Below are positions 34,781 through 43,485 of a stretch of 64,000 nt of DNA, piece after piece. The notes beneath the pieces are model-generated. The model did not search any database, was not told the origin of the DNA, and was given only the letters and a program-made list of their open reading frames with translations. Both the position numbers and the translations under genes were made by a program. Source of the DNA: Alphaproteobacteria bacterium (GTDB lineage Bacteria; Myxococcota_A; UBA796; GCA-2862545). Within the stretch, counting starts at the first letter, position 1. Each line of letters opens with the position of its first letter. The stretch is from NCBI GenBank assembly GCA_020632955.1, contig JACKEO010000022.1, positions 4,487 through 68,486 of the forward strand, read 5' to 3'.

Positions 34781-35419
34781 GTGGACCGCAGGCTCGGACT
34801 GGTGGCTGTGGCGGGTGCGGGGCTCGCGGGGGCGGTGGCGCTCATGACCCTGATGGGTCCGGCCACCGGAGAGCCCCTCGACGCCCCGGCGCCGAAGGCG
34901 AAGGCCGAGACGGTGCCCGAGGCGGCGCCCGAGGTCGCCGAGGTGGAGGCCGAGGCGGAAGCGGACACGGCCCCGCCGGAGGAGGAGAAGCCCACCCTCG
35001 AGGCGATGCTGCGGGGCGAGGCGCCGAAGCCACCGCCGGCCGAGCGCATCTGGCGGCCGTCCTACAACCTGCAGGTGGGGTCCGCGGGGCTGCCCGCCGC
35101 CGACCTCGGCAAGCCGTTGCCCGTGGGCATGCGCGGCATCACCGCCCTCTTCCAGGACCGGGAGGAGCGCCTGCGCGGCTGCCTGCGCGAGCACGGCCCG
35201 GCGCGGTCCGAGACGAAGAGCGTGGTGATCGAGCTCACCGTGGTCCCCGACGGCGCCGGTGCCGGGAGGGTGGCGGGCGTGGCCACGGCCTTCCTGCAGG
35301 AGCCCGAGCGCTTTCCCGACCTCGTGCCCTGCGTGCAGGGGGTGGTGGGCGACGCCGTCTTCGAGGCGCCCGAGGGCGAGCAGAAGCTCCAGCTGCCGAT
35401 CTACCGGAAGTTCCGCTAG
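34781..35419 (+). CDS. AgmX/PglI-type C-terminal domain protein (TonB-like)
   Basis: A 212-residue protein with an N-terminal membrane anchor (LGLVAVAGAGLAGAVALMTL), a Pro/Ala/Glu-rich periplasmic spacer (residues 30-85) and a C-terminal domain of about 100 residues. That domain has two Cys in 'RLRGCLREHG' and 'DLVPCVQGVVGDAVF'. The layout is that of the AgmX/PglI C-terminal domain found in many Myxococcota proteins, including gliding-motility factors. GGAG lies five bases before GTG 34781; GTG 34775 overlaps that site and is less likely. The role is unknown, perhaps envelope-spanning energy coupling. Confidence 0.75.
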   Translation: MDRRLGLVAVAGAGLAGAVALMTLMGPATGEPLDAPAPKAKAETVPEAAPEVAEVEAEAEADTAPPEEEKPTLEAMLRGEAPKPPPAERIWRPSYNLQVGSAGLPAADLGKPLPVGMRGITALFQDREERLRGCLREHGPARSETKSVVIELTVVPDGAGAGRVAGVATAFLQEPERFPDLVPCVQGVVGDAVFEAPEGEQKLQLPIYRKFR

Positions 35420-35432
35420 CGCGGGTCGTCGC

Positions 35433-36041
35433 CTACGCGCCCTCGAGCGGCAGGCCGAGGGCGTCGGCGATCGCGCGCGCCCGCTCCAGCAGCGGCAGGT
35501 CGGCGTCGTCGGCCACCAGCCAGCGCCCGCCGTCGGCCGTGCCCAGCCACAGCGCCTCGCACGTGCGCCCGTCGGCCAGCGGGGTGCGCTCGAAGGCCAG
35601 CCCGGCGAGGTCGTCGCCGAGGAAGACGTGGCGCTCCGGCGGGTGGTTCGCGAAGACCCGGTCGAAGGCGATCTTGCGCTGCGTGCGGTGGGTCTCGGTG
35701 CGTAGCTGGTAGCGCTTCGTGCAGGCCGGCTCGGTGGCGGGCGTCCACACCTCGATCGAGGGCGGGGCCTCGGTGGCGCCGTCCTCGGTGCGGGCCACCA
35801 CGTACCAGGCGCCTGCGGGGGTGTCGGGCGGCAGGTCCACGGTGACGCTGCCGTCCTCGGCGAGCGCGGCCGGCAGCGGGATCTGCTCGGTGCCGCGCAC
35901 GAGGAGGATGTCGGGGCTCGCGCCGAGGGCCGTGCCCTGGAGCGTGAGCGTGTCGCCCGGCCAGGGGGTGATCGGCGCGACCTCGGTGAGCACCGGGGGG
36001 TCGCCCTGGCAGGCGGCCAGGATCGTGAGCAGCCACAGCAC
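35433..36041 (-). CDS. IPT/TIG-like lipoprotein
   Basis: A 202-residue protein. The GTG start has GGAGG seven bases upstream and lipobox LAAC (VLWLLTILAAC). Residues 20-105 form an IPT/TIG-like Ig fold ('VAPITPWPGDTLTLQGTALGASPDILLVRG'). The C-terminal half, with 'CTKRYQLRTETHRTQRKIAFDRVF', 'VFLGDDLAGLAF' and 'TCEALWLGTADGG', has no family I can name. It is predicted to be anchored at the cell surface. It is convergent with the AgmX-type gene (13 bp) and divergent from gpmI. Confidence 0.72.
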   Translation of the reverse strand: MLWLLTILAACQGDPPVLTEVAPITPWPGDTLTLQGTALGASPDILLVRGTEQIPLPAALAEDGSVTVDLPPDTPAGAWYVVARTEDGATEAPPSIEVWTPATEPACTKRYQLRTETHRTQRKIAFDRVFANHPPERHVFLGDDLAGLAFERTPLADGRTCEALWLGTADGGRWLVADDADLPLLERARAIADALGLPLEGA

Positions 36042-36141
36042 CGTGTGCGCCTCCGGCACGCGTCTAGCGTGTCTGCCGGCACCACGCGCGGTGGACGTGC
36101 ACGCCCGCCTGGGTGACGCTTGCGCCCCCCTGGAGGCAGCG

Positions 36142-37773
36142 ATGTGGACGAAGCCCGAGGGCCCCGTGGTCCTCTGCATCCTCGACGGCGTCGGCCTGGG
36201 TGACGGCGGCGAGGACGATGCGGTCGCCACCGCCCGCACGCCCGTCCTCGATCGCCTGCTGCGCACCTGCCCCACGCTCGCCCTCCGCGCGCATGGCCCG
36301 GCCGTGGGCCTGCCGAGCGAGCAGGACATGGGCAACTCCGAGGTGGGGCACAACGCGCTGGGCGCCGGACGGGTCTTCGACCAGGGCGCGAAGCTGGTGA
36401 ACCTGGCGCTGCAGCAGGAGGAGACGTGGTCCTCCGACGTGTGGCGTCGCCTCGTGGGCGGGCGCACGCTGCACCTGCTGGGCCTGCTCAGCGACGGCAA
36501 CGTGCACAGCCACGTCGACCACCTGCGGGCCCTGATCGCCCGGGCCGTCCACGACGGTGTCACCCGGCTGCGGGTGCACGTGCTCACCGACGGACGCGAC
36601 GTGGGTCGGCGCACGGCGCTCACCTGGCTGGTGCCGCTGGAGGCTGAGCTGGCCGCCCTGGCCGACCAGGGCGTGGACGCGCGCGTGGCGTCGGGCGGCG
36701 GTCGCATGCGCATCACCATGGACCGCTACGAGGCCGACTGGCCCATGGTGCAGCGGGGCTGGGACACGCACGTGCTCGGCCGCGCGCGGGCCTTCCCGAG
36801 CGCCGTGGCGGCGGTCGAGACGGCCTACGCCGAGGACCCCGAGGTGGACGACCAGTACGTGCCGCCCTTCGTGGTGGCCGACGCGGACGGTGCGCCGGTG
36901 GGCACCATCGAGGACGGCGACGCCGTGCTGCTCTTCAACTTCCGCGGGGACCGCGCGGTGGAGATCTCGCGCGCCTTCACCGAGCCGGGGCTCGACCACC
37001 TCGACCGCGCGCGGGTTCCCCAGGTCTACTTCGCCGGGATGATGCAGTACGACGGCGACCTCGGCGTGCCCGAGCACTTCCTGGTGCAGCCTCCGCGCAT
37101 CGACGGCACCGTGGGCGCCGAGCTCGTGGCCCACGGCCTGCGCACCTTCGCCTGCGCCGAGACCCAGAAGTTCGGGCACGTCACCTACTTCTTCAACGGC
37201 AACCGGTCGGGGCTGCTGGATCCTGCGCTCGAGACCTACACGGAGGTCCCGAGCGATCGCCGGCCCTTCGACGAGGCGCCCTGGATGCGGTGCGCGGAGG
37301 TCACCGATGCCTGCCTCGAGGCCGTCGCGTCCGGTCGCTACGACCACGTGCGGCTGAACTACGCGAACGGCGACATGGTGGGCCACACCGGGAACCTGGA
37401 GGCCACCCGCGTCGCGATGGCCTGCGTGGACCTGCAGCTCGGGCGCCTGGAGCGGGCGGTGCGCGCTGCGGGCGGCATCCTGCTGGTCACCGCCGACCAC
37501 GGCAACGCCGACGGGATGTGGACCCGCGACAAGCGCGGGGAGGTGGTGCGCGACGACGACGGCCGTCCGCAGCCGCGCACCAGCCACACCCTGGCTCCGG
37601 TGCCCTTCGTCGTGGTGGATCCCGCCGGACGCGTGGAGGTGTGCGACGATCTCGTCGCGCCAGGGCTCGCCTCGGTCGGCAGCACGCTGCTGGCCCTGCT
37701 GGGGCTGGATCCGCCTGCAGGGTGGGCGCCGGTGCTCGTGCGTCCGATCTTCGAGACGCCCACAGCGTCTTGA
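36142..37773 (+). CDS. gpmI: 2,3-bisphosphoglycerate-independent phosphoglycerate mutase
   Basis: A 543-residue enzyme of usual length. Motifs: 'CILDGVGLGDGG' (first metal site), 'MGNSEVGHNALGAGR' with the phosphorylated Ser near residue 65, 'HLLGLLSDGNVHSHVDHL', 'HVLTDGRDV', 'MDRYEADW', 'KFGHVTYFFNGN' and 'VTADHGNAD'. It interconverts 3- and 2-phosphoglycerate in glycolysis and gluconeogenesis and needs manganese. The ATG has GGAGG six bases upstream (TGGAGGCAGCGATG). The sequence 37774-38092 downstream has no clear terminator. Confidence 0.96.
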   Translation: MWTKPEGPVVLCILDGVGLGDGGEDDAVATARTPVLDRLLRTCPTLALRAHGPAVGLPSEQDMGNSEVGHNALGAGRVFDQGAKLVNLALQQEETWSSDVWRRLVGGRTLHLLGLLSDGNVHSHVDHLRALIARAVHDGVTRLRVHVLTDGRDVGRRTALTWLVPLEAELAALADQGVDARVASGGGRMRITMDRYEADWPMVQRGWDTHVLGRARAFPSAVAAVETAYAEDPEVDDQYVPPFVVADADGAPVGTIEDGDAVLLFNFRGDRAVEISRAFTEPGLDHLDRARVPQVYFAGMMQYDGDLGVPEHFLVQPPRIDGTVGAELVAHGLRTFACAETQKFGHVTYFFNGNRSGLLDPALETYTEVPSDRRPFDEAPWMRCAEVTDACLEAVASGRYDHVRLNYANGDMVGHTGNLEATRVAMACVDLQLGRLERAVRAAGGILLVTADHGNADGMWTRDKRGEVVRDDDGRPQPRTSHTLAPVPFVVVDPAGRVEVCDDLVAPGLASVGSTLLALLGLDPPAGWAPVLVRPIFETPTAS

Positions 37774-38092
37774 CGTGCAGTTGACAATCCTGCGCGCCGC
37801 TTGTGGTCAAACGCTCGATGTGGAAATCCGTCGCGTAACGTTCCGCGGGATTCACGTGACGTTCGAGGAAGGAACAAGGCTACAGCGTACCGTTCGCGAG
37901 CTTCCGGATCTGTTCCCGTCCGGGCGTGCGCGCCGCGCACCACGAGCCCTCGGGTCGTCGGGCGGCCGCTTGAGCTGAACTTCGAACACGACGTGACATT
38001 TCGGGGTGCCGCGGCTACCTTGGAGCCATGGTCGTGCCCGGGGGGGCGTGTCCTGACGGAAGCTCTCCTGCTCCGCCTGTGATGGAGGTCCC
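37774..38092. other. A/T-enriched intergenic region
   Basis: 319 bp, clearly lower in GC than the genes around it at 37774-37910. A perfect TTGACA lies at 37781-37786, but no good -10 follows at 16-18 bp. A 67-codon open frame (37775-37978) lacks the third-position G/C bias of real genes and a ribosome site, so I do not call it. A credible promoter for the next gene lies at 37993-38021. Confidence 0.5.
37993..38021 (+). promoter_or_regulatory. Predicted promoter of the small membrane protein gene
   Basis: -35 GTGACA (37993-37998), 17-bp spacer, -10 TACCTT (38016-38021). Start of transcription at about 38028 would give a 5' leader of about 65 bases ending in GATGGAGGTCCC before the ATG. Confidence 0.45.
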
Positions 38093-38422
38093 ATGGCTTC
38101 CCAGAACCAGAAGCGTCGCCGCGAGCGCCGCGACAGCCGCCGTGGCATCGATCAGGTCGTGCTGGCCGGTGCGCTGTGGCTGATTCCGGTCACGCTCTTC
38201 GGCTACGTCGGCTACCGCATCGCGGTGGCCACGGGCGCCGATCCGAACGCCTTCCTGCCCGCGATCGAGACGTGGGAGCTGCTCATGGGCATCGCCCTGC
38301 TGATGGCCTTCGCGGTCTTCGGCCTCACGCTGCGCGGCGTGATGACGGCGCGCGAGCAGCGGCAGGCCGACGAGGGCACCAGCGAGCGCTGGACGAGCTA
38401 CCGGGCGCCGCAGGGCAAGTGA
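38093..38422 (+). CDS. Small two-helix membrane protein
   Basis: A 109-residue protein. A very basic N-terminus (RRRERRDSRR) is followed by two membrane helices (about residues 22-42 and 60-80) and a polar tail. The positive-inside rule puts both ends in the cytoplasm. I do not recognise the family. GGAGG lies four bases before the ATG, a promoter candidate lies upstream and a clear intrinsic terminator lies 36 bp downstream, so it is a monocistronic unit and probably well expressed. Confidence 0.8.
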   Translation: MASQNQKRRRERRDSRRGIDQVVLAGALWLIPVTLFGYVGYRIAVATGADPNAFLPAIETWELLMGIALLMAFAVFGLTLRGVMTAREQRQADEGTSERWTSYRAPQGK

Positions 38423-38458
38423 GGCAGGCGTCGGGGGGCGCTCGTCACGCAGCCAACG

Positions 38459-38489
38459 AAGGCCGGCCCCGCGAGGAGCCGGCCTTTTT
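38459..38489 (+). terminator. Intrinsic terminator
   Basis: A perfect stem AAGGCCGGC (38459-38467) with GCCGGCCTT (38478-38486), 10-base loop, running into TTTTT (38485-38489). It ends the small membrane protein transcript and separates it from the convergent mdh gene. Confidence 0.9.
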
Positions 38490-38551
38490 CGTGGTCTCGT
38501 GCGGACCGTGACGGAGGCACCACCCCGGCGACGGGGTGGTGCGGCGCCCGA

Positions 38552-39526
38552 TCAGCCGAGGAGGTCGGCCACCGCCTCGCGCTCGCCGGCGAGGGCCTCG
38601 ATGTTCTCGGCGAGCTTGGCCTTGCCGAAGTCGTCGAGCTCCAGGCCCTCCACCACCTCGTAGCTGCCACCCTCGCAGCGCACGGGCATCGAGAACACCA
38701 GGCCCTCGGGCACGCCGTACTGGCCCTGGCTCACCACGGCCATGCTGACGAGGTCGCCGCCGGTGCCGAGGTGCCAGTCGCGCATGTGGTCGATGGCGGC
38801 CGAGGCGGCCGAGGCGGCCGAGGAGGCGCCGCGCGCCTCGATGATCGCCTTGCCGCGCTGCGCCACGGTCTTGAGGAAGTCGCCCTGGAGCCAGCCGGCG
38901 TCGACCTGCTCGCGCACGGGCTTCCCGCCCGCCGAGGCCCAGGTCACGTCGGGGTACATCTCGGGGCCGTGGTTGCCCCAGATCACCACGTCCTTCACGT
39001 CGGCCGGCGGCACGCCCAGGCGGCTGGAGAGCTGGCCGACGGCGCGGTTCTGGTCGAGGCGGGTCATCGCGGTGAACTGCGACTTCGGGATGTCGGAGCC
39101 GTAGTGCGAGGCGATGAGGCAGTTGGTGTTGCAGGGGTTGCCGACCGTGACCACCTTCACGCTGCTGCGCGCGCGGTTGATGGCCTTGCCCTGGCCCACG
39201 AAGATCGGGCCGTTGGCGGCCACGAGGTCGCCGCGCTCCATGCCGGCGGTGCGCGGGCGGCTGCCCACGAGGAAGATGGCGTCGGCGTCGGCGAAGGCCG
39301 TGCCCGCGTCGTCGGTGGCGACGATGTCGTGCACCAGCGGGAAGGCGGAGTCGACGATCTCCATCACCACGCCCTCGAGCCGCTGCATGCCCTGCGGGAT
39401 CTCGAGGAGGGAGAGGATGATCGGCTGATCCGGGCCGAAGCAGCTGCCCGAGGCGAGGCGCCAGACGAGCGAGTAGCCGATGTTGCCTGCGGCGCCGGTC
39501 ACGGCGACGCGGAGAGGTGCGGTCAT
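38552..39526 (-). CDS. mdh: Malate dehydrogenase
   Basis: A 324-residue enzyme. NAD motif 'VTGAAGNIGYSL' (residues 9-20), 'VGSRPRTAGMERGDLVAANG' with the substrate-binding Arg residues, 'VGNPCNTNC', 'MTRLDQNRA' and the catalytic His in 'WGNHGPEMYPD'. These mark the cytosolic-type MDH group found in many proteobacteria. It converts malate and oxaloacetate with NAD in the TCA cycle. The loop 'ASSAASAASAA' is coded by near-perfect 9-bp repeats (about 38795-38827); Ala/Ser-rich loops here are normal for the family. GGAGGATCC lies before the ATG. Confidence 0.96.
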   Translation of the reverse strand: MTAPLRVAVTGAAGNIGYSLVWRLASGSCFGPDQPIILSLLEIPQGMQRLEGVVMEIVDSAFPLVHDIVATDDAGTAFADADAIFLVGSRPRTAGMERGDLVAANGPIFVGQGKAINRARSSVKVVTVGNPCNTNCLIASHYGSDIPKSQFTAMTRLDQNRAVGQLSSRLGVPPADVKDVVIWGNHGPEMYPDVTWASAGGKPVREQVDAGWLQGDFLKTVAQRGKAIIEARGASSAASAASAAIDHMRDWHLGTGGDLVSMAVVSQGQYGVPEGLVFSMPVRCEGGSYEVVEGLELDDFGKAKLAENIEALAGEREAVADLLG

Positions 39527-39591
39527 GGATCCTCCGGTGCGGGCGGGATGGGGCCGTGCGGCCTAACCGAGACGCCCTCCGGCATCGACCG

Positions 39592-40443
39592 TCACCGCGT
39601 GGCGAGCTGCAGCCGGGTGTGGAAGGTGCCGTCCACGCGGTGGGGCACGTCCTCGTCGATCCAGGTGACGACGATGCTGCCGTCGAGCGAGAGATCGGCG
39701 GCGCGCGCGAGCGGTCGGCGCAGGTCGAGCCACAGGGTGCCCTCCCCCGTGGCCTCGAAGCCCTCCACGCGCGCCTCGTCCAGCAGGGCGTCGGGCGCGG
39801 TGTGCAGGGTGAGCGACAGGCCCAGCACCACCTCGGTGCCCTTGACGCGCAGCACCTCGTAGGTGGCTTCCTGGGTGACGGCGATGCCCTGCTCGGTGGC
39901 GGGCCGCTGCACGCGCCAGCGCGCCCCACGACCCACGCGCTCTTCGGGCAGGGGCACGCTCACCAGGTCCAGGCTCCAGGCGACGTCGGCCACGAGCTCG
40001 GCCTGGAGGGCGTCCGGGTCGTCGGGGACGGACTGCACCACCGGGACCGTGCGCTGGCGCGGATCCGGCGCGCTCACCCAGGGGATGGCCGCGAGGGCCT
40101 GCACGGCGTCGCGGAGATCGAGGTGCAGCTCCATGGGGGCGCCGGGCTGCTCGGCGGCCAGGAGCCGGAGCTCGAGGCCCCCCGGGTCCACGTGGGCGGT
40201 GAGCTCGTGCACCTGGGCGGGGAGCGGCGTCTGCTGGCGCGGACCCTGGTCGAGGGAGGTGGAGGTGCTCGCACGCCGACGCAGCTGCACGTCCCAGGTG
40301 TCGTCGGCCTGGGGGGAGATGCGGAGGAGGTGCTTGCGACCACGCCCCGCCGACAGCAGCTCCACCTCGCGGGGTGGGGCGACGGGCGGGGCGTCCTCGG
40401 CGGCGAGGCCGAGCGCGCTGGCGAGGAGGAGGGGGATCACCAC
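39592..40443 (-). CDS. Secreted protein of unknown function
   Basis: A 283-residue protein with an N-terminal signal peptide (MVIPLLLASALGLAAEDA). The remainder is beta-rich and polar with recurring strands such as 'VELLSAGRGRKHLLRI', 'TWDVQLRRRAS', 'GLELRLLA' and 'EVVLGLSLTLHT'. It resembles the DUF6263-like secreted proteins in general layout, but I am not sure. There is no clear Shine-Dalgarno before the GTG start. It is divergent from comEC with 137 bp between and 65 bp upstream of mdh on the same strand. Confidence 0.68.
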   Translation of the reverse strand: MVIPLLLASALGLAAEDAPPVAPPREVELLSAGRGRKHLLRISPQADDTWDVQLRRRASTSTSLDQGPRQQTPLPAQVHELTAHVDPGGLELRLLAAEQPGAPMELHLDLRDAVQALAAIPWVSAPDPRQRTVPVVQSVPDDPDALQAELVADVAWSLDLVSVPLPEERVGRGARWRVQRPATEQGIAVTQEATYEVLRVKGTEVVLGLSLTLHTAPDALLDEARVEGFEATGEGTLWLDLRRPLARAADLSLDGSIVVTWIDEDVPHRVDGTFHTRLQLATR

Positions 40444-40580
40444 GAGCGGACGCTAGCGCGGGGAGGGCGGCGGTGCCGGCGGTCCGACGGTCGGTCGCCC
40501 GACGCTCCGACGCGTCGCCACGGGCCATCCTCGGGGATCCCGGGCACGTCCCGTGCGCGGGCCCCCGGCGCGAGGACGGC

Positions 40581-42863
40581 ATGGACCGGTGGACGCGCGT
40601 GGGTCTGGGGGTGATCGCAGGGGCTGCCCTGGGCTCCACGCCCGGACTGGGGCTGGCGAGCCTGGTGGGGTCGGCCTGCGCGGTGCTCGCGCTGCGGCTC
40701 ATGGGCCTCGCCCCCGTGGTCACGGAGCTGGCCCTGGGCGTGCTCCTCGGACTCGCCGCGCCCGCCTCGGTGCCCCTGGGGCCGCACCTGCGTGGGCCCG
40801 CCTCGCTCGTGGGCGTGGTGGTGGGCGCGCCGATGGGCCGCGAGATCGATCTCGAGGTGGGCAGGGCCTGGCGCCCGGGGGTGGGCTGGCGGCATCAGCG
40901 GGGGCGCGTCCGCGTGCGGCTGCCCAGGTCGCTCCGTGTGGGCCCCGGCGACGAGGTGGTGGCCTTCGGGGTGGCGGGCCCCGTGCAGGCCACGGTGCTC
41001 CCCGGTGCGCCCGATCCGGTCCGCGCCGCCCGCCGCGTGGGCGTCCGCTCGCTGCTGCGTGCCACCGTGGCGCGACGGGTGGGAGCCACGTCCGCGCCGG
41101 TGCCCGAGGTGCACGGCCTGCTGCTCGCACTCGCCGACGGGGATCGGCGGCGGGTCGCACCCGAGGCCGTCACCCTCCTCAGGCGCACGGGCACGGCCCA
41201 CCTGCTGGCCATCTCCGGCTTCCACGTGGGGCTCGTGGCCACGGCGGGCATGGCGCTGTGCCGCTGGCCGCTGCGGGCCGTGGCGGGCTGGTGGCCGGCG
41301 GGCGTGCGCACCTGGCCGGCGCTGCTCGCGGGGGTGTGCGGTGCCGCGGTCTTCGCGGCGCGGGTGGGACTGCCCGTGAGCGCCCAGCGCGCGGTGGGGC
41401 TGGTGGCCCTCGTGGCGCTCGGCGTGGCCACCGGGCGCCACCTCGTCGGGGCCTCGCTGCTCGCGGTGGTGGCCACGGGCGTGCTGGTCGCCGATCCCGC
41501 GGCCGTCGCCGGGCCCTCCTTCCAGCTCTCCTTCGGGGCCGTGGCGGGTCTGCTCACCTGGGGCAAGGCCCTCGACCGGCGGCTGCCCCCCGATCTGCCG
41601 TGGTGGACGCGCCCGGTCACCGGCGGCCTCGTGGCCACGTGCGCGGCCACCGTGGGCACCCTGCCGGCGGCGGCCTGGTGGTTCCAGTCCGTGGCCCTCT
41701 GGGGTCCCCTCGCGAACGTGCTCGCCGTGCCGTGGACGGCCTTGGCGTTGGTCCCTCCCGCCCTCGCCGCCGTCCACGGCCCGGCCTTGCTCGCGGCGCC
41801 GGCCGCCGTCGTGGGGGCCTGGTCTGCCGAGGGCCTCCTCGCCGTGCTCGCATGGTTCGACGCCCCGCCGCTGCGGCCCGCGGTGGGGCCCTGGGGTGCC
41901 GTGGCCCTGCTGGGAGTGCTGGGGCTGGCGCGCCGCCCATGGCATGCCCTGCTGCTGGTGGCGGGCGTGCTGTGGGCCCGCCCGCTCGGGCCTCCGGCCC
42001 CCCGGATCACCTGGCCCGACGTGGGGCAGGGCAGCGCCGCCCTCGCCGTGTGGCCCGACGGACGCACGGTGCTGGTGGATGGGGGCCCGCCCTGGAGCGG
42101 GCTGGCCTCGTGGCTGCGTCGGCAGGGGCGCACCCGGCTCGACACGGTGGTCCTGTCCCATGGCGACGCCGACCACCTGGGCGGCCTCCTCGAGGTCGTG
42201 GAGGAGTTCGACGTGGGCGAGCTGCGCGTGGCCGGAGGGCCCGCGGAGCTGCTCGAGGTGGCCCGTCGGCGGGGCATCCCCGTGGTCGACGACCCGCAGG
42301 CGCGCCTGCATCCGGGGGATCCCGGCCCGTGGCGTCGGCCGAACGACGCCTCGCTCGTGGAGGCCCTCGAGGTGGGGGGCTGGCGGGTGCTGCTGCCCGG
42401 CGACATCGGGCGGGAGGTGGAGGCCGGGCTGGCCCGCCGCGTGGGCGAGGTCGACCTGCTCGCGCTCGCCCACCACGGCAGCTCCAGCTCCACGTCGGCG
42501 GCGTGGCTCGACGTGCTGCGGCCACGGCTCGCCGTGGTGCAGGCCGGGCGGGGGAACCCCTACGGCCACCCCGGCCACGACGTGCTGCGTCGGCTCGCCG
42601 ATCGGGGCGTGCCCGTGCTGCGCACCGATCTGCTGGGCACGGTGGAGCTCACCCTGGGCGATCCGCCCACGCTCAGGTGTCACCGGGCGGGGCAGGGGTG
42701 GCGGGCGGTGCCGCTGCCCGTCCACGGCGTGCCAGCCACGGCCACGCCACCGCCACGAGCACCACGAAGGCCGCCGCGATCGCCTGCGACGTCGAGATCG
42801 TCGGCCCCAGCAGCGCCTCGAGGACGAAGCCGCGCTCGGCGTCGCCGCGGACGACCTCCGTGA
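40581..42863 (+). CDS. comEC: ComEC/Rec2-type DNA-uptake channel
   Basis: A 760-residue protein. An N-terminal OB-like region and membrane helices are followed by the competence domain with 'HLLAISGFHVGLVATAG', 'VSAQRAVGLVALVALG' and 'DPAAVAGPSFQLSFGAVAGLL'. From about residue 473 there is a metallo-beta-lactamase domain with 'DVGQGSAALAVWPDGRTVLVDGG' split by turns, 'VVLSHGDADHLGG' and 'ALAHHGSSSS'. It forms the inner-membrane channel for single-stranded DNA. GAGGA precedes the ATG. The last 60 residues are Arg/Pro-rich and antisense to lgt (191-bp tail overlap), so the reading frame probably lost an earlier stop. Confidence 0.92.
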   Translation: MDRWTRVGLGVIAGAALGSTPGLGLASLVGSACAVLALRLMGLAPVVTELALGVLLGLAAPASVPLGPHLRGPASLVGVVVGAPMGREIDLEVGRAWRPGVGWRHQRGRVRVRLPRSLRVGPGDEVVAFGVAGPVQATVLPGAPDPVRAARRVGVRSLLRATVARRVGATSAPVPEVHGLLLALADGDRRRVAPEAVTLLRRTGTAHLLAISGFHVGLVATAGMALCRWPLRAVAGWWPAGVRTWPALLAGVCGAAVFAARVGLPVSAQRAVGLVALVALGVATGRHLVGASLLAVVATGVLVADPAAVAGPSFQLSFGAVAGLLTWGKALDRRLPPDLPWWTRPVTGGLVATCAATVGTLPAAAWWFQSVALWGPLANVLAVPWTALALVPPALAAVHGPALLAAPAAVVGAWSAEGLLAVLAWFDAPPLRPAVGPWGAVALLGVLGLARRPWHALLLVAGVLWARPLGPPAPRITWPDVGQGSAALAVWPDGRTVLVDGGPPWSGLASWLRRQGRTRLDTVVLSHGDADHLGGLLEVVEEFDVGELRVAGGPAELLEVARRRGIPVVDDPQARLHPGDPGPWRRPNDASLVEALEVGGWRVLLPGDIGREVEAGLARRVGEVDLLALAHHGSSSSTSAAWLDVLRPRLAVVQAGRGNPYGHPGHDVLRRLADRGVPVLRTDLLGTVELTLGDPPTLRCHRAGQGWRAVPLPVHGVPATATPPPRAPRRPPRSPATSRSSAPAAPRGRSRARRRRGRPP

Positions 42864-43485
42864 GGCTGCGGAGCACGGCGTAGGCCAGCAGGTAGGTGAG
42901 CATCACCTGACCGTCGAAGCGCTTGCGGGGCGCGAGCCAGGTGAGCCCCGCCGAGATCGCGAAGAGCCCGGCGGCCTCGTAGAGCTGCACCGGGTGGAGC
43001 GGCAGGTCGTGGGGGCCGGGCGCTCGCGGGTCGGTGAACACCACGCCCCAGGGCAGATCGGTGGGCAGGCCCCAGCAGCAGCCCGCGAGGAAGCAGCCGA
43101 TGCGGGCGCAGCCATGCGCCAGGGGAAGCAGGCGGCCGAAGAGGTCGGCGAGGTCGGCCACGGGCAGGCCGCGACGGCGCGCGAGCCAGATGCCCACCGG
43201 CAGGCCCAGGAAGGCGCCGTAGAACACCAGCCCGCCGGTGCGGGGGTTCAGGATGTCGACCCAGGAGGTGAGCACGGACTGGTTCTGCAGGAAGAAGACC
43301 AGCCGCGAGCCGGCGATGGCCGCCAGCGCCGTCCAGAAGATCACGTCGACCACGGCCTCGGAGCTGTAGCCGCGGGCGCGGGCGTCGCGCAGCGCGAGCA
43401 CGCTCAGCACCACGAAGCCCACGGCACCCATGGCGCCGTAGCCGTGCAGCTCGAAGCCGCCGAGGTCGATCAGGACGGGGTGCAC
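42673..43485 (-). CDS. lgt: Prolipoprotein diacylglyceryl transferase, copy 1
   Basis: A 270-residue polytopic protein. Lgt motifs: 'DVIFWTALAAIAGSRLVFFL', 'GGLVFYGAFLGLPVG', 'CARIGCFLAGCCWG' and 'LHPVQLYEAAG'. It moves the diacylglyceryl group from phosphatidylglycerol to the lipobox Cys. The residue matching E. coli His103 is Tyr here, a change also seen in other Lgt proteins. The GTG start has GGAGG eight bases upstream and overlaps the end of copy 2 by 16 bp. Its 3' end overlaps the comEC tail by 191 bp on the opposite strand. Confidence 0.92.
   Translation of the reverse strand: MHPVLIDLGGFELHGYGAMGAVGFVVLSVLALRDARARGYSSEAVVDVIFWTALAAIAGSRLVFFLQNQSVLTSWVDILNPRTGGLVFYGAFLGLPVGIWLARRRGLPVADLADLFGRLLPLAHGCARIGCFLAGCCWGLPTDLPWGVVFTDPRAPGPHDLPLHPVQLYEAAGLFAISAGLTWLAPRKRFDGQVMLTYLLAYAVLRSLTEVVRGDAERGFVLEALLGPTISTSQAIAAAFVVLVAVAWPWLARRGRAAAPPATPAPPGDT

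Noticed and set aside
37781..37786. Perfect TTGACA as a promoter
   Set aside because: No acceptable -10 at 16-18 bp; kept only as a note.
37775..37978. 67-codon open frame after gpmI
   Set aside because: Lacks third-position G/C bias and a ribosome site, and lies in an A/T-enriched intergenic region.
42673..43485. Lgt copy 1 as inactive because Tyr replaces the E. coli His103
   Set aside because: Tyr at this position occurs in other Lgt proteins to my knowledge, and all other motifs are intact.
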